64,000 bases of DNA, from positions 36,395,152 through 36,459,151 of the forward strand of contig NC_087066.1 in NCBI RefSeq assembly GCF_963678635.1, read 5' to 3'. Numbering within the stretch: the stretch's first letter is position 1; each line of letters begins with the position of its first letter. Below are positions 49,101 to 57,374 of the stretch, in pieces. Origin of the DNA: Symsagittifera roscoffensis. Its lineage: Eukaryota > Xenacoelomorpha > Acoela > Convolutidae. The position numbers were made by a program, and so were the translations under genes. The notes under the pieces were generated by a model. That model worked only from the letters and a program-made list of their open reading frames with translations. It was not told the origin of the DNA and made no database searches.

Positions 49101-52100
49101 TTGCCACGAACTAATTTCCAACGTGTTTGATTTATAGCTTCTGCTGAAAGAACAAAAAGAGAGGATCAATGAGAACAGATGCAAACCTTTTTGTCCGTAT
49201 TCGGCATCTGCGAACGTTGGCTTCCGTTTCAGTTTAGAGTAGAAGTGCTCGTCCGTTTGCCTGTCCACTACCAGCAGCCACGAGGAAGCTCCTCCCTTCT
49301 TGATGAGCTGCACCACCTCATTGTGGGGTTTGTTGTCAACGTAGAACCCATTCACTCCAATCAGTCGATCATCTATACAAAAGATCCACGACAATATATC
49401 AAAAGATTTCATATGATTAACATACATTAACAAACTTATGAAATAGTTTCATACGAAATGTATCGACAAAATGGATTCTAACTGGGTAGCCCTTGACTAT
49501 GAGTTGATTTAAGACATTCGGTTTTTACATACATTGCAACTACGAGCAACGATTCTGAACAAACTACATCACTGGAAACGATATAACTTGAATACGTTTG
49601 AACAATCGGATTTTTTACCAAATAAAGGTTGGTTCCAATAACCTATATTTGATATTTTAACTGTCTTTGTGAATAGGCCTGAGAGCTTTTTTTGGCGACA
49701 ACGGTTTGACTCGCAGTGGTTAGACCAACTTGACTAGCTTCTTTTCATTCGTTACCGCTAAAGAAAGGAAGAAATGTGACACAAAAAAAACACCACTGGC
49801 AAGCTTTACAATGCAATTGTTGCTGAACACATATGGAGTACCGACGATGTTTACCGGTTGCTATCTTCTATTTTGTCGAATCCAAACTGCAGTCTCTCTT
49901 TAAGCAAACCGTGTGGCGACTGAAAGAGTCATCCGAATGACGCTCCGGTAGCGCTGCAATTTGCAGGGCGACCTCTCGCAAGTAAGCTAAAAGCGCGCTG
50001 GATGTATGCGATCTTGTCGACTTCAATAACAAACCTCCATGTTAAGCCTCCGGGCTTAAAAAATATAAGTCCACCACTAAAAACGTCACCACACGGTCCA
50101 AAATTCTTATGCCAGAAATCGAGAACAAGCTTGACACTCGCACCAAAACATTGCGGTCTGCGATGACAATATTCAATACATTCACTGAACAAAGTACTAT
50201 AATCAAATCAGATCCTAGCCGAGAAAAAAAACAGCTAGAGCTGAGAAAGAATCCAAGCACTTGCAACAGCTGCGACTCGACGGCATTGCTGAAAACCTAG
50301 ACGTTAATCATTCTGAAATCGTAGAAGTTTAAAAAGCTCAAGCCATTTCAATGCCACCCGCAGTCAATTGGGGCTGTGCATCTACTAACTCACCGCTAAA
50401 ACAGGTAGAACTTTTCAAGTAATCCAAAGCACATTTTCAAATACAACCACTGCTCTAGAAAGGAAGAAAGAAAGGGACAAAAAATAGCTCTAAAGGGTGA
50501 AAAAATTGAACAAGGTAAAAGTAATACAAGTTCTGCTGAGTGCCGGAAAAAAACTTCCAAACGGAGGATGAAAAGTTACGCGTCCTAGCATCTGCGCCAT
50601 GGCAGGTCAACAATAGTTGAACACTTGGAGCCCAACTAAAGCTGGAGGTACATGTTTGATGATATTTTTCAAAACATGAGGTAATGCATATTTTTCAAAG
50701 TGTCAAAAATTGGATATTTACCTACCAATAAAAAGACGACAAACACGCTTTTGCAGGGCAAAATACATCTCAGATTGATTAACTTCTCTTTTTTTTCCGA
50801 ATTGCAAGGTTGTTTTTGGGAAATTGAACAGAGTCCAAAAATGAATCAAAATTTCAAATAATTCTCAAGTCCATAGCGGAATCCTCGCCAAATTGGCTCA
50901 CGCAGGAGATAGTCGTACATTTTTTCTTCCTATTGAATCCTTAATCTCAGATTTGGCTCCGTAGTTTCCGAGAGAAATTAAAAAAACTTCCAAAAACGGT
51001 CAACATTGCGAAACATGAACTTTTCCTAATCTCAACGTTGTATTTCTGCAAAAACTAGGACGTAGCCCTTGAGCAGAAAAACTTTCCAGCACCTGTATTA
51101 TCGCTTGAACCCTTCATCTCAGATCTGACAGGCTAGTTCGACAAAAATATCCGAAACACGCTCTAAAACTAGTTTTCGACAAAAAAGTAGGGCGTAGCTG
51201 CATAATTCCAAAAAACTGTAAAATTAAAAATAATAATAACTTTTTTTTGAAAAAAAATAGGGTAACACCAGTTGCGCTGCAAAGATTCGCAATCTTTTCT
51301 TCCGGCTATACCTTTAACCTCGGATTTCGGCTGGGTAGTTTTCGAGAAAAGGAAAGTTTTCAAAAACGGTCATAATTTCTTAAAATTTCGACTTTTTTCA
51401 GGTCAGAACTTTTACGACTCTCAGAACACGTTCTCTTGATTGAATCCTCAATCTCACGATTTTTCATGGTAGTTTTCGAGAAAATGAAAATAATCCCCGG
51501 TCAAAATTCCCTCCCATTGAAATTTTCGAAGGTCGTAGAAGACTAGGTGAAGAAAAACGAGACGAGCGGAACAAGCAGACATATAAGTAGCCCGTCTCTC
51601 CATTGGAATCCCTTTTTTGAAACTCGACAAAGTATTTCTCGAGGAAAAAGAAAGCTTTTGCGAAAAGTCCAAAAATTTTCATACGCTCTCAAAATTAATG
51701 ATAATAAAAAAAAACAAATCCCCAACCTTTTCATAATATCTATTTTTATCACACGGGACCTAACTAACAATCAGCAGCCAGGTACAAAAATTTAAGGCGA
51801 TCGGGGAAAAGTTAGCCAGATATATAAAATTACACTAGGATGGATGCTCATGTGTAAAATTAAAACGACCCATCCTCCTGAAACAGGCAACAGCGTTAAA
51901 AAATTTTGCTCTTGAAAATGTGCAACATAAGTTTAACCGAGAGTTGGCAGTTAACAAATTACAGAACCAAACTAGGTTATAAAAAACCCAAGTTTTGAAA
52001 AGAAATTTGCCGATTACAAGTCACTTGCTCTAAGATTCAGTTAAGTATCAAGATCCAGAAATTATCACAAACTGATGTGTCCAGCCAGCTACTAGTAGTC

Positions 52101-53697
52101 ATCTCTTACTAGTAAAAAAAACAGTTCGTCAAAATTGGATCTTCATGTTTTGTCTTTTCGCCGTTTCAAATGGGGTGCCACAAAGCTCAATCTCGGGGCT
52201 GCTTATGTTTCTCATATACGCTACCAACTAGTCCCACGGGCTCCAAACCGAGCCGTTCACATTTGATAACGACACAAAGCTGCTTAGTTTCCATAGCATA
52301 ACAGCTGGTCCATCGAAAACTCCCTTCCGTTTAACCTGGACAATTGTCACTTTCTGAACCTCACTAAACCTTGCAGATATTCACGCTTTGTAGGCAATCA
52401 CCTATCGAAGACATGTCAAGCGAAAAAGTCCTCAAAGCAACGACAAGCATTAACCTTTCCATTCGCATTACGTTACGTTGCAAGAAAGCCAATGCCATTC
52501 TCTTTATGGTACACAGAAACACGGCGCAGAACCTTTCAGCCCGTCGTTGAGTTAACCTGTGCAAATTAATGATTTTTGAGGTGCAGACATATTTATCCCG
52601 TCTGGTGCTGAGGAGATTTGCCCCTTCGGTAGAGCATTCAGCGTTGTGCATCAAATTGAATACTTAACTTCTTTGAATTATTCTTCAAGGATGGGGCCTA
52701 GGAAATTAGACGATAAGCAAATTAAACGGATGCTACAAAAATGAAATTAGACGAAATTTATTTTTTACATCTGGCATTTTAGACAAAGCTATGAAAAGGA
52801 AAGGGCCAATAATTTTTTTTTCTTAAAAGTCAAGTTTCACAAATACAAAAAGAACATAAAATGACATTAACTAGCAAAACAATTACTTTAAATGAACAAT
52901 AAGTGCCAAATCCGAATATTACAGGAGAGTTTGTCTCTCACTTTCGTCTATTTTCTCACAATTGCAGTTTTGCAAAATCGTCTTATTTCCTTTTAAGTAC
53001 CTCCGTCTAATTTCTCAACCCCCGAAGCAAATATTCTACCCCTTTTATTGAATCTGCAAATTGTTGACTTTATCGAAGAAAGTTTACATATAATTAACTC
53101 ACAGGTCGTCACGCACTAGACCTAAGTTGATAATCGCATTAACGACGGTTTGGCTCCATTTCAGCGAAGCCAACTTCTGGTATAGAGCAACACGACTTGC
53201 CAATTACCTACCGAGTTAGATCGATTTTAAAAACAAGGATGGCCTGAAATCGCGCCTCTTAATTATTCTGGAGATAAAAGACGAAAGCACCTGCACGTGG
53301 AAAATGGCATGCCCATACAGTTCGTGTCGCAAAAAGAACGCTTGCCTCGACAAACTATGAACTTTCCGGAGCAATCCCTTAAATATCTTTCTGACTGTAA
53401 AGACTCAAGAATATTAACACTATTTTCGCAAATCTAAACTAACCTACTAATTTTTTAAATCCAAATACTAAATTAGAGCAACTGGGCTAACTGCATCCTA
53501 TTTTCCAAAAACTTACCAATTTTTAAACCTCCATTTTGTGCCGGTGAATGCTTGTCCACTGCTTTGATGACGTGGTAAAAGGTTCTATGAGGGCTGAGGG
53601 GTTCATCGACGTTTTCAGGAGCTTCGCCATGAAGGTTAAAACCATAACCAGTCTGGCTTTTTTCTAAATAGCAGTATCTTGGAGAGAAGTGAGGCAT
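30871..53697 (-). CDS. NHERF/EBP50-like scaffold: one PDZ domain plus ERM-binding-like tail, six exons
   Basis: Exons in order: 53705-53517 (ATG at 53697), 49372-49187, 36341-36280, 36120-35856, 31975-31859 and 31181-30871. They join in phase throughout to 373 codons. The PDZ spans exons 1-2: CYLEKSQTGYGFNLHG with the GYGF carboxylate-binding loop, then DDRLIGVNG, and PHNEVVQLI with the helix-B histidine of class I PDZ domains. NHERF proteins link membrane proteins to ezrin-type ERM proteins under the plasma membrane. The last 35 residues (SARSMVKASRHQAKE to WKNKWADFNRL) resemble the ERM-binding tail. The middle is acidic and disordered. Oddities: a single PDZ instead of the usual two or more, a long loop after HGE, a weak GTTTGC donor in exon 2, and a 12.8-kb intron full of transposons. 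An upstream exon may exist. Confidence 0.75.
31182..31858. other. Intron 5 of the NHERF-like gene
   Basis: Nothing recognised besides splice borders. Confidence 0.4.
31859..31975 (-). CDS. NHERF-like gene, exon 5
   Basis: Lies between GTTAG and AGTA|GTAAGG, phase 1 to phase 1. It encodes SVDQQRIKRQLRNLDMASKL and then VVLPVPENFRYNSS. Confidence 0.7.
33258..33294 (+). repeat. (CA)n microsatellite
   Basis: Pure CA with one CGCG interruption. Confidence 0.9.
34870..34945 (-). repeat. Second tRNA-like SINE head
   Basis: On the - strand TTTAGTGTAGTGATAAACTG and, 30 bases on, GGTCTGGGTTCTAGTTGC. More decayed than the one at 35113. Confidence 0.3.
35113..35177 (-). repeat. tRNA-derived SINE head
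   Basis: On the - strand GGCTGAGTGGTTAGTGC (A-box, tRNA-Ser/Leu-like) is followed by GATGCGAATCC (B-box-like) about 30 bases on. The start GCATCCG has no complementary 3' acceptor half, so this is a tRNA-derived repeat and not a functional tRNA. Confidence 0.5.
35856..36120 (-). CDS. NHERF-like gene, exon 4 (acidic linker)
   Basis: Lies between GTCCAG and AACG|GTTAGT. It encodes a Glu/Asp/Gly/Ser-rich disordered linker with GC content far above its flanks. If the donor is ignored the frame stops at once (TAG), so intron retention would give a short isoform. Confidence 0.75.
36280..36341 (-). CDS. NHERF-like gene, exon 3
   Basis: 62 bases between TTTCAG and GAG|GTGAGT. It encodes KRGQKVDINAVPMEEERVAE. 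Confidence 0.75.
36342..37439. other. Start of intron 2, no gene
   Basis: AT-rich; nothing supportable. Confidence 0.35.
37440..38745 (-). mobile_element. Non-LTR retrotransposon relic: APE endonuclease and linker
   Basis: Reading the - strand from 38700: QETNF, GKGGGLVF, YIPPTSSC and GDFNAHNPLW are APE-type endonuclease landmarks (catalytic D-x-N in GDFNAH). Further on, SDYTPNTL stands where S-D-H is expected (His replaced by Tyr), followed by FRKADRDGF and the pre-RT linker (KKCANKFDQQFSPH, 37620-37735). RT is missing. Stops between segments make it dead. The 5' side is abutted by the MITE at 38750. It lies in intron 2 of the NHERF-like gene, same strand. Confidence 0.75.
38750..39112. mobile_element. 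CAGGGGCGG hAT-like MITE, third copy
   Basis: Starts CAGGGGCGCATATAGGATTT, shares 'ggggaccctttgggtcg' and 'tcgaatccc' with the copy at 12742, and ends at CGTCCCTG (39112) or, less likely, CCCCTG (39074). The flanks show no clear 8-bp duplication, so it is older or rearranged. Confidence 0.65.
39113..40269. other. Intron 2, dispersed-repeat modules
   Basis: One module copy near 39120-39250 ('aaatctaaaaattagaatcc.ctttcgaaact'). 'gcatgcaa...gtgtagttgcc' text recurs near 39400, 39555 and, inverted, 39670. No gene. Confidence 0.4.
40270..41960 (-). mobile_element. Non-LTR retrotransposon relic, EN to RT remnants
   Basis: On the - strand: SGGYSTHLDYIF (end of endonuclease, with the S-x-x-D-Y signature), then RARSRRASTS and a linker. 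Then DWEESYILNFYEGKDALSRG (start of RT, where 'W..s.i.piyKgKGd....yRg' is usual), and far C-terminal pieces resembling 'W.DCVKNDIKE...DR..WR'. A 140-base block is duplicated at 40370-40430 and 40495-40565. Many stops. It is a different family from the relic at 37440. Confidence 0.55.
41961..44510. other. Intron 2, dispersed-repeat modules and a hairpin
   Basis: Module copies at about 42430-43350 ('cctttaatctcagatttggc'-type and 'ctttcgaaa...cacgttttt.gtgacctttc'). No gene. Confidence 0.4.
43988..44076. repeat. Perfect 23-bp inverted repeat
   Basis: 43988-44010 and 44054-44076 are exact reverse complements (AAATGTACAATTTGATGTG... against its complement). Similarity extends about 15 bases outward on both sides. 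The loop is 43 bases. A third copy of the core sits near 43680. Possibly a small foldback element. Confidence 0.75.
44511..45747 (+). mobile_element. Non-LTR RT relic, tandem unit 1
   Basis: Segments of a CR1/Jockey-like RT in shifting frames: NEFRFREKQNTIDAVAEITK, VPQGYI, FSFADDTNISF (catalytic F-A-D-D), and a C-terminal piece with RYRGAKL-like 'LSYRGAKLFKVL' near 45500. Nearly identical to 46559-47801. Confidence 0.7.
45748..46282. other. Spacer between RT relic units
   Basis: Contains one ACAGAGGCAAACCTGAGCTT module (about 45828) of the dispersed family. No gene. Confidence 0.35.
46283..46553 (+). mobile_element. Non-LTR RT relic, truncated tail copy
   Basis: Only the C-terminal part of the unit ('RSATKVLIKTP', 'LSYRGAKLFKVL' and the following 3' text), joined directly to unit 2 at 46554-46559. 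Confidence 0.65.
46559..47801 (+). mobile_element. Non-LTR RT relic, tandem unit 2
   Basis: Second copy of 44511-45747, offset 2048 bases, with the same frame lesions. The duplication therefore happened after the element had decayed. Ends in the same 'tttttgcacaccccgcatttt' text. Confidence 0.7.
47802..49186. other. Distal part of intron 2
   Basis: One dispersed-repeat module at about 48200-48420. No gene seen. Confidence 0.35.
49187..49372 (-). CDS. NHERF-like gene, exon 2 (PDZ second half)
   Basis: TATAG acceptor. It encodes DDRLIGVNGFYVDNKPHNEV to LLVVDRQTDEHFYSKL and ends at AAAAG|GTTTGC, a poor donor but in phase with exon 3. Confidence 0.8.
49373..50690. other. Intron 1, left part
   Basis: AT-rich, with no supportable feature. 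Confidence 0.3.
50691..51700. repeat. Array of about 130-190-bp diverged units of the dispersed family
   Basis: The landmark 'gaa.ccttaatctcagattt' recurs near 50935, 51115, 51308 and 51445. Each is followed by 'gg.tagtt.tcgagaaaa' and then 'ccaaaaacggtca'. The same unit appears singly at 25735, 28175, 42435 and 43275. Confidence 0.6.
52080..53420 (+). mobile_element. Non-LTR RT relic interrupted by a MITE
   Basis: FAVSNGVPQSSISGLLMFLIY (RT motif, G-V-P-Q-G degenerate), FDNDTKLL (F-A-D-D eroded), then AFLQRN-like C-terminal text. After the MITE at 52694-53025 comes the usual end of CR1/Jockey-like ORF2 (53130-53400, broken). Frames are shattered. Confidence 0.5.
52694..53025. mobile_element. 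Non-autonomous DNA transposon (GAAATTAGACG family), copy 2
   Basis: Inverse orientation to copy 1 (10420-10885). Imperfect termini GGGGCCTAGGAAATTAGACG and CGTCTAATTTCTCAACCCCC, with a second internal AATTAGACG at 52743. It lacks about 120 internal bases present in copy 1 and splits an RT relic. Confidence 0.65.
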
Positions 53698-53705
53698 AAG
53701 GAAGC
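53517..53705 (-). CDS. NHERF-like gene, exon 1 (PDZ first half)
   Basis: Begins after TCTTTCAG, with ATG eight bases in, and ends ATTG|GTAAGT (phase 1). It encodes the GYGF loop and KAVDKHSPAQNGGLKI. The acceptor implies a non-coding or further coding exon upstream. Confidence 0.8.
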
Positions 53706-54190
53706 CTGAAAGACCAAGTTACACCGTTGATTGTAATCAGCAGCGTGATCGGAAAACTGATGGTGTCAAAGCAACAAAAAAACACCCTATCAATTTTTGT
53801 TAAAAAATTAAAACTTCAAAAACATTAGATGCATTGTCGACTTGATACACCGCTTATTGAAATGGCTCTAGGAAATTTTTAAAAATCAAGCAAAATTGAC
53901 ATGTACATGGCGTGCTCATTGTGGCTGCACAAGAAACAGCTGTAGAAACATTATCACAAAACTGAACAAACTGACAGATACTTGAGGGGGAACCCCTTGT
54001 GGAAAAACCACTAATTTCTTAATAATTATTAATATAATCAAATTAAACTTATAATTTAGCACCTGTTACCTTTTAGGATACTAAGAATTGAAATTCTGTA
54101 GACTCAGAACAGATATTAATAACATAACGAAAAGAGCATAGATGAACCCGAGTTGACATGGATTCTTCTGTATTGTTGTTGTTGTTGTTG
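53706..54190. other. 5' flank of the NHERF-like gene
   Basis: No feature supported apart from a (TTG)n run starting at about 54175. The promoter could lie here. Confidence 0.3.
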
Positions 54191-54586
54191 TTGTTGGGGA
54201 TTCACAGCACTGCTGTTGGGAGTCTTGGTCCCGGCGTCTTCTCTAAAACAATGTCCACTTGTTTCTGCACGTGATACAATCACAGAATAATTGCCACGTG
54301 CACGTTGTCATTTCTGAAAATCTCTCGTTTACAAATTTCCACATCGTGTTTAAAATTCTCGTCTTGAGGCCGATTCGTTTATCAAAATGAATATATGTAT
54401 GTGTATTGAATCAAGGTCTAAATTATCGAGGTAACAAAATTTCATCAAGCAACCTTCTGTTAATCTGTAAATGTACCATTCTATGTCTGTGTTAATGTTT
54501 CATACATGTCCTTGTCTTCTTAGATATGACATGGTATGACTGGCTGGGGTTTGTAATATATTGTTGTACCGATACAGAAGTTTTCA
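54191..54586 (+). repeat. Putative 5' LTR of a copia-like element
   Basis: Starts TGTTGGGG (after the TTG run) and ends TTTTCA, two bases before a primer-binding-like site. The borders are inferred from the TG...CA rule and the neighbouring site. No second LTR was found, so this is weak. Confidence 0.3.
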
Positions 54587-54587
54587 A

Positions 54588-54597
54588 TGGTAGCAGG
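54588..54597 (+). promoter_or_regulatory. Primer-binding-site-like TGGTAGCAGG
   Basis: Resembles the initiator-tRNA-Met primer site used by many LTR retrotransposons. It lies 4 bases upstream of the gag ATG (54602). Confidence 0.4.
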
Positions 54598-54601
54598 AAA
54601 A

Positions 54602-55377
54602 ATGGCGGATTATAAAAGCCCACCGGTCTGGACTAACAACTGTCCCTTTGACTCATGGAAAAATGAAGAGGAAGTTTGGAAACCAGTTACTGATTAATCG
54701 AAGGTGAGCAAGGACCGGCAGTAGCCCTGACACTCTCTGGGAGACGGAGAGATGTTGCGATGAGCATATCCGCACAAGATTTGAGTGCTGAAACCAGTCT
54801 TGATGCGCTTATGAAGAAGCTGAAAGAAGTATTTGGCAAAGAGACGGTAGACTAGACGTTTGAAGCTTATGAAGCTTTTGAGGTGCTGCAACGGGTGAAT
54901 ACCACTGTAACAGATTTCATTCTGGACTTCGAACAAGCTTATTCTCGCCTTGAGAAGTTTCAAATTGTGCTACCTGACTCAGTGCTAGGCTGCAAGCTAC
55001 TCTGTTCGGCGAATCTGTAACAGCATGAACGGCAAATGATCTTGGCGGCGACGTCTTCTCTGGAGTATAAAGCAATGCGAGCACCTTTCCATCGTAATTT
55101 CACTGTTTCATCATCGGCACAAATATCAGACAGAATGGTACCTGCGTTCAAAGAGGAACCAACTATTGCCGCCGGTGTGACTGAGTCTGAGAGCAACTGC
55201 GCGTTTTGGGCTGGAAAGTCCTGTGGAAAATTCTGGAACCAGGCTAAGTTAAGTCGTAGATCTTCGAAATTCAGTGAAACCCAAAATGAACCTGCTGATC
55301 GTAATCGACTGGATAAGTTCGACAGAGTTTCCAAATACGGGGTTTGCGGATCCCGGAATCACAGGGTGAAAGACTGA
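54602..55377 (+). pseudogene. Copia-like gag relic, copy 1
   Basis: Starts MADYKSPPVWTNN. An early in-frame TAA (54695) and frameshift follow, then ALTLSGRRRDVAMSI, an LPDSVLGCKLLCSANL block, and finally a zinc-knuckle-like YGVCGSRNHRVKD. These are gag landmarks of LTR retrotransposons. Protease is not seen, and the next recognisable domain is integrase, so the order gag then integrase suggests Ty1/copia. RT is absent. Confidence 0.6.
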
Positions 55378-55559
55378 TAAGGACTCTGAAAAAGACGAGC
55401 CTCCATCGATAAAAATAGCGGAAGATGTATCTGAAGTGTACCTCACTTTTGCCAGTGACTGCAGAAAATTGCTGAGTGCGATGGTTCTGTTATTTAGGCA
55501 CCGGCTTTCCAAACACTAGCAGGCGAGATGTGGATTGCGGCTTTCAAAGGAAAATTGTC

Positions 55560-55963
55560 GAAAACGCAAAATGATTTTCTCTTGAAAGATTTCTAGGTCG
55601 GTTATTATATATACATCTGATCGATATTTTCACCAAATTCAGTGCTGCAAGCGTGTTACACAACATGGAAGCTGATACGATTGTTAGAAAGGTTTTGGAA
55701 CAATGGATCTTACGTTTTGGAGCGCTAAAGTCCATTTTACAAGACAGAGGTGGCGAGTTTAACAACAAGAAATTCAAGTCTCTGAGAGAAAATTACAAAT
55801 TCCGTCTTTAATCGTTCTCGTTCTACTCTCCATGGTCAAACGGCATTGTAGAGAGACATAATGCTGTTCTCACGGAGACGCTCTTGAAGAACTGTGCTTA
55901 CAATATGCACTTTATGCGAAAAATTGTCTGCTTAATGTTGATGGATTCAGCTATTACCAATTG
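55560..55963 (+). pseudogene. Integrase core relic, copy 1 (5' part)
   Basis: The frames include an integrase core of the type 'L.LID.FTKFSAASV', 'FGALKS', then SPWSNG and ERHNAV (seen intact in copy 2 at 61029-61420). It carries the same in-frame TAA after FRL as copy 2. It is cut at 55963 by the nested LINE. Confidence 0.6.
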
Positions 55964-55997
55964 CCGAAACCTCCCGAAACAGCTCTTACAAGAACAA

Positions 55998-56453
55998 ATG
56001 CCGAAACCTCCCGAAGAACTCGATGGAATTCGTATACGTGGTATCCCAGAATCAACGGAAAAAGAAGCAAGAGTACGCCAAGAACACGACCTTGCAGAAG
56101 TTCAAAAACTACTAACCCATATGGAAGTCAATGCTATTATAGGCGACGTCATAAGACTTGGCCGATATGAAGAGAACAAAACGAGAACTATCCTATTAAA
56201 AGTTCCAAATGCATATCAGCGTCGAATGGTACTGCTATCGGCGAGAAAGCTGAAAACTTTCAGTCAACCAATCCTTCTCAGCAAACATCTGACAAAAGAA
56301 GAAGCTGACCTTGAAAACTTAGCTCTTGTGAGACGACGAGAACTGATAAATGAAAACACCGATCCGAAAAATCTACGTGTTCGTGACGCAACCCTGTTCA
56401 TTCGACAGGGCGCAAAGTGGACAAAAGAGAAGCTTCCCGTGGCGGACGAATGA
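55998..56453 (+). pseudogene. LINE ORF1 C-terminal (RNA-binding-like) domain
   Basis: ELDGIRIRGIPES, HDLAEVQKLL, RLGRYEENKTRTILLKVPNA and then KLKTFSQPILLSKHL. This is the pattern of the C-terminal half of CR1/L1-type ORF1 proteins (RRM-like plus CTD). The N-terminal esterase and PHD parts are lost by 5' truncation. It ends GAA-TGA-CTA-G, with ORF2 following in the same frame. Confidence 0.65.
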
Positions 56454-57060
56454 CTAGCCGCTTTCATAAATATACTAATTTACAATGTGAAAAGTATACT
56501 TGAATACCAACGCCGAACAAACTTCTCCAATGCCGTTCAAGTGAAAAATATTTATCAAATTATCTGCCTAACAGAAACGTGGCGCACAGAGAGCATTAGC
56601 GATATAGGTCTGTTTCTAAACAAATATGCGATACATCGAAAAGACAGACTATCTGATAAAGGGTTGACAAAGCATGGCGGTGTACTGATAGCAGTAAGCA
56701 AAAACATTCCAAGCTCTCAAATTGACTCAATTTTTCAAGACTGTGTGATAATTCGTATATGCTTAAATAAAACATTCCTAATATGTTGTCTTTACAGCGC
56801 CCCGTCAAACAGTGCGTACACATGGACTCTTCCGGACATCGTTGACCTCCTATAGTTCATTAGGGGAAAACAGTTCGAATACGGTGCTGTTTGCTCATAT
56901 ATAGCTGGAGACATCAATCTTTCATCTACACACTGGCTCTCAATGACGTCAACATCTCTCTTCGAGCAAACAATCCTCAATGAACTATGTGAACAAATTT
57001 TCAGCAACTCATAAAAACCCAGGACGGAAGGTCACTGGATGTTCTCTTATGCAATAGACC
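56454..57060 (+). pseudogene. LINE endonuclease (APE type), broken
   Basis: INILIYNVKSIL, then ICLTETW (catalytic Glu), KHGGVLIAV and AGDINLSSTHW (D-x-N). An in-frame TAG at 56853-56855 and further stops after 57010. It directly follows ORF1 without an ATG of its own. Confidence 0.7.
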
Positions 57061-57374
57061 CCAGTATGTGACCTGAGTAGTCATCTGAGAAGTATCTTCA
57101 ATCCTGATCACAAACCTTATCAAGCTAAAGTCTCGTTTGACATCCGACCTGTACATATCTCTTCACCGCCTCCCAAACAAAAGCTAGACTTCGGTATATT
57201 TGCATACAGGAAAGCTAACTGGAAAGAAATTAATGAGTTCATTCTCCATCATCCCTTCCGACCATTCAGCATGAGCAACGTGGACTTGATGGTTGAACTT
57301 TGGTATAAGTGGCTACACGAAATATTAAAGCATCTTCTTCCAATAACTACGAAACATAGGTCCAAACTGGCTCC

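Noticed and set aside
52364-52654. 96-codon - strand open frame.
   Set aside because: It overlaps RT-relic sequence on the + strand and has no recognisable domain.
55249-55512. - strand open frames over the gag relic, also at 60306-60966.
   Set aside because: They are shadows of the + strand gag sequence, open only because both copies share ancestry.
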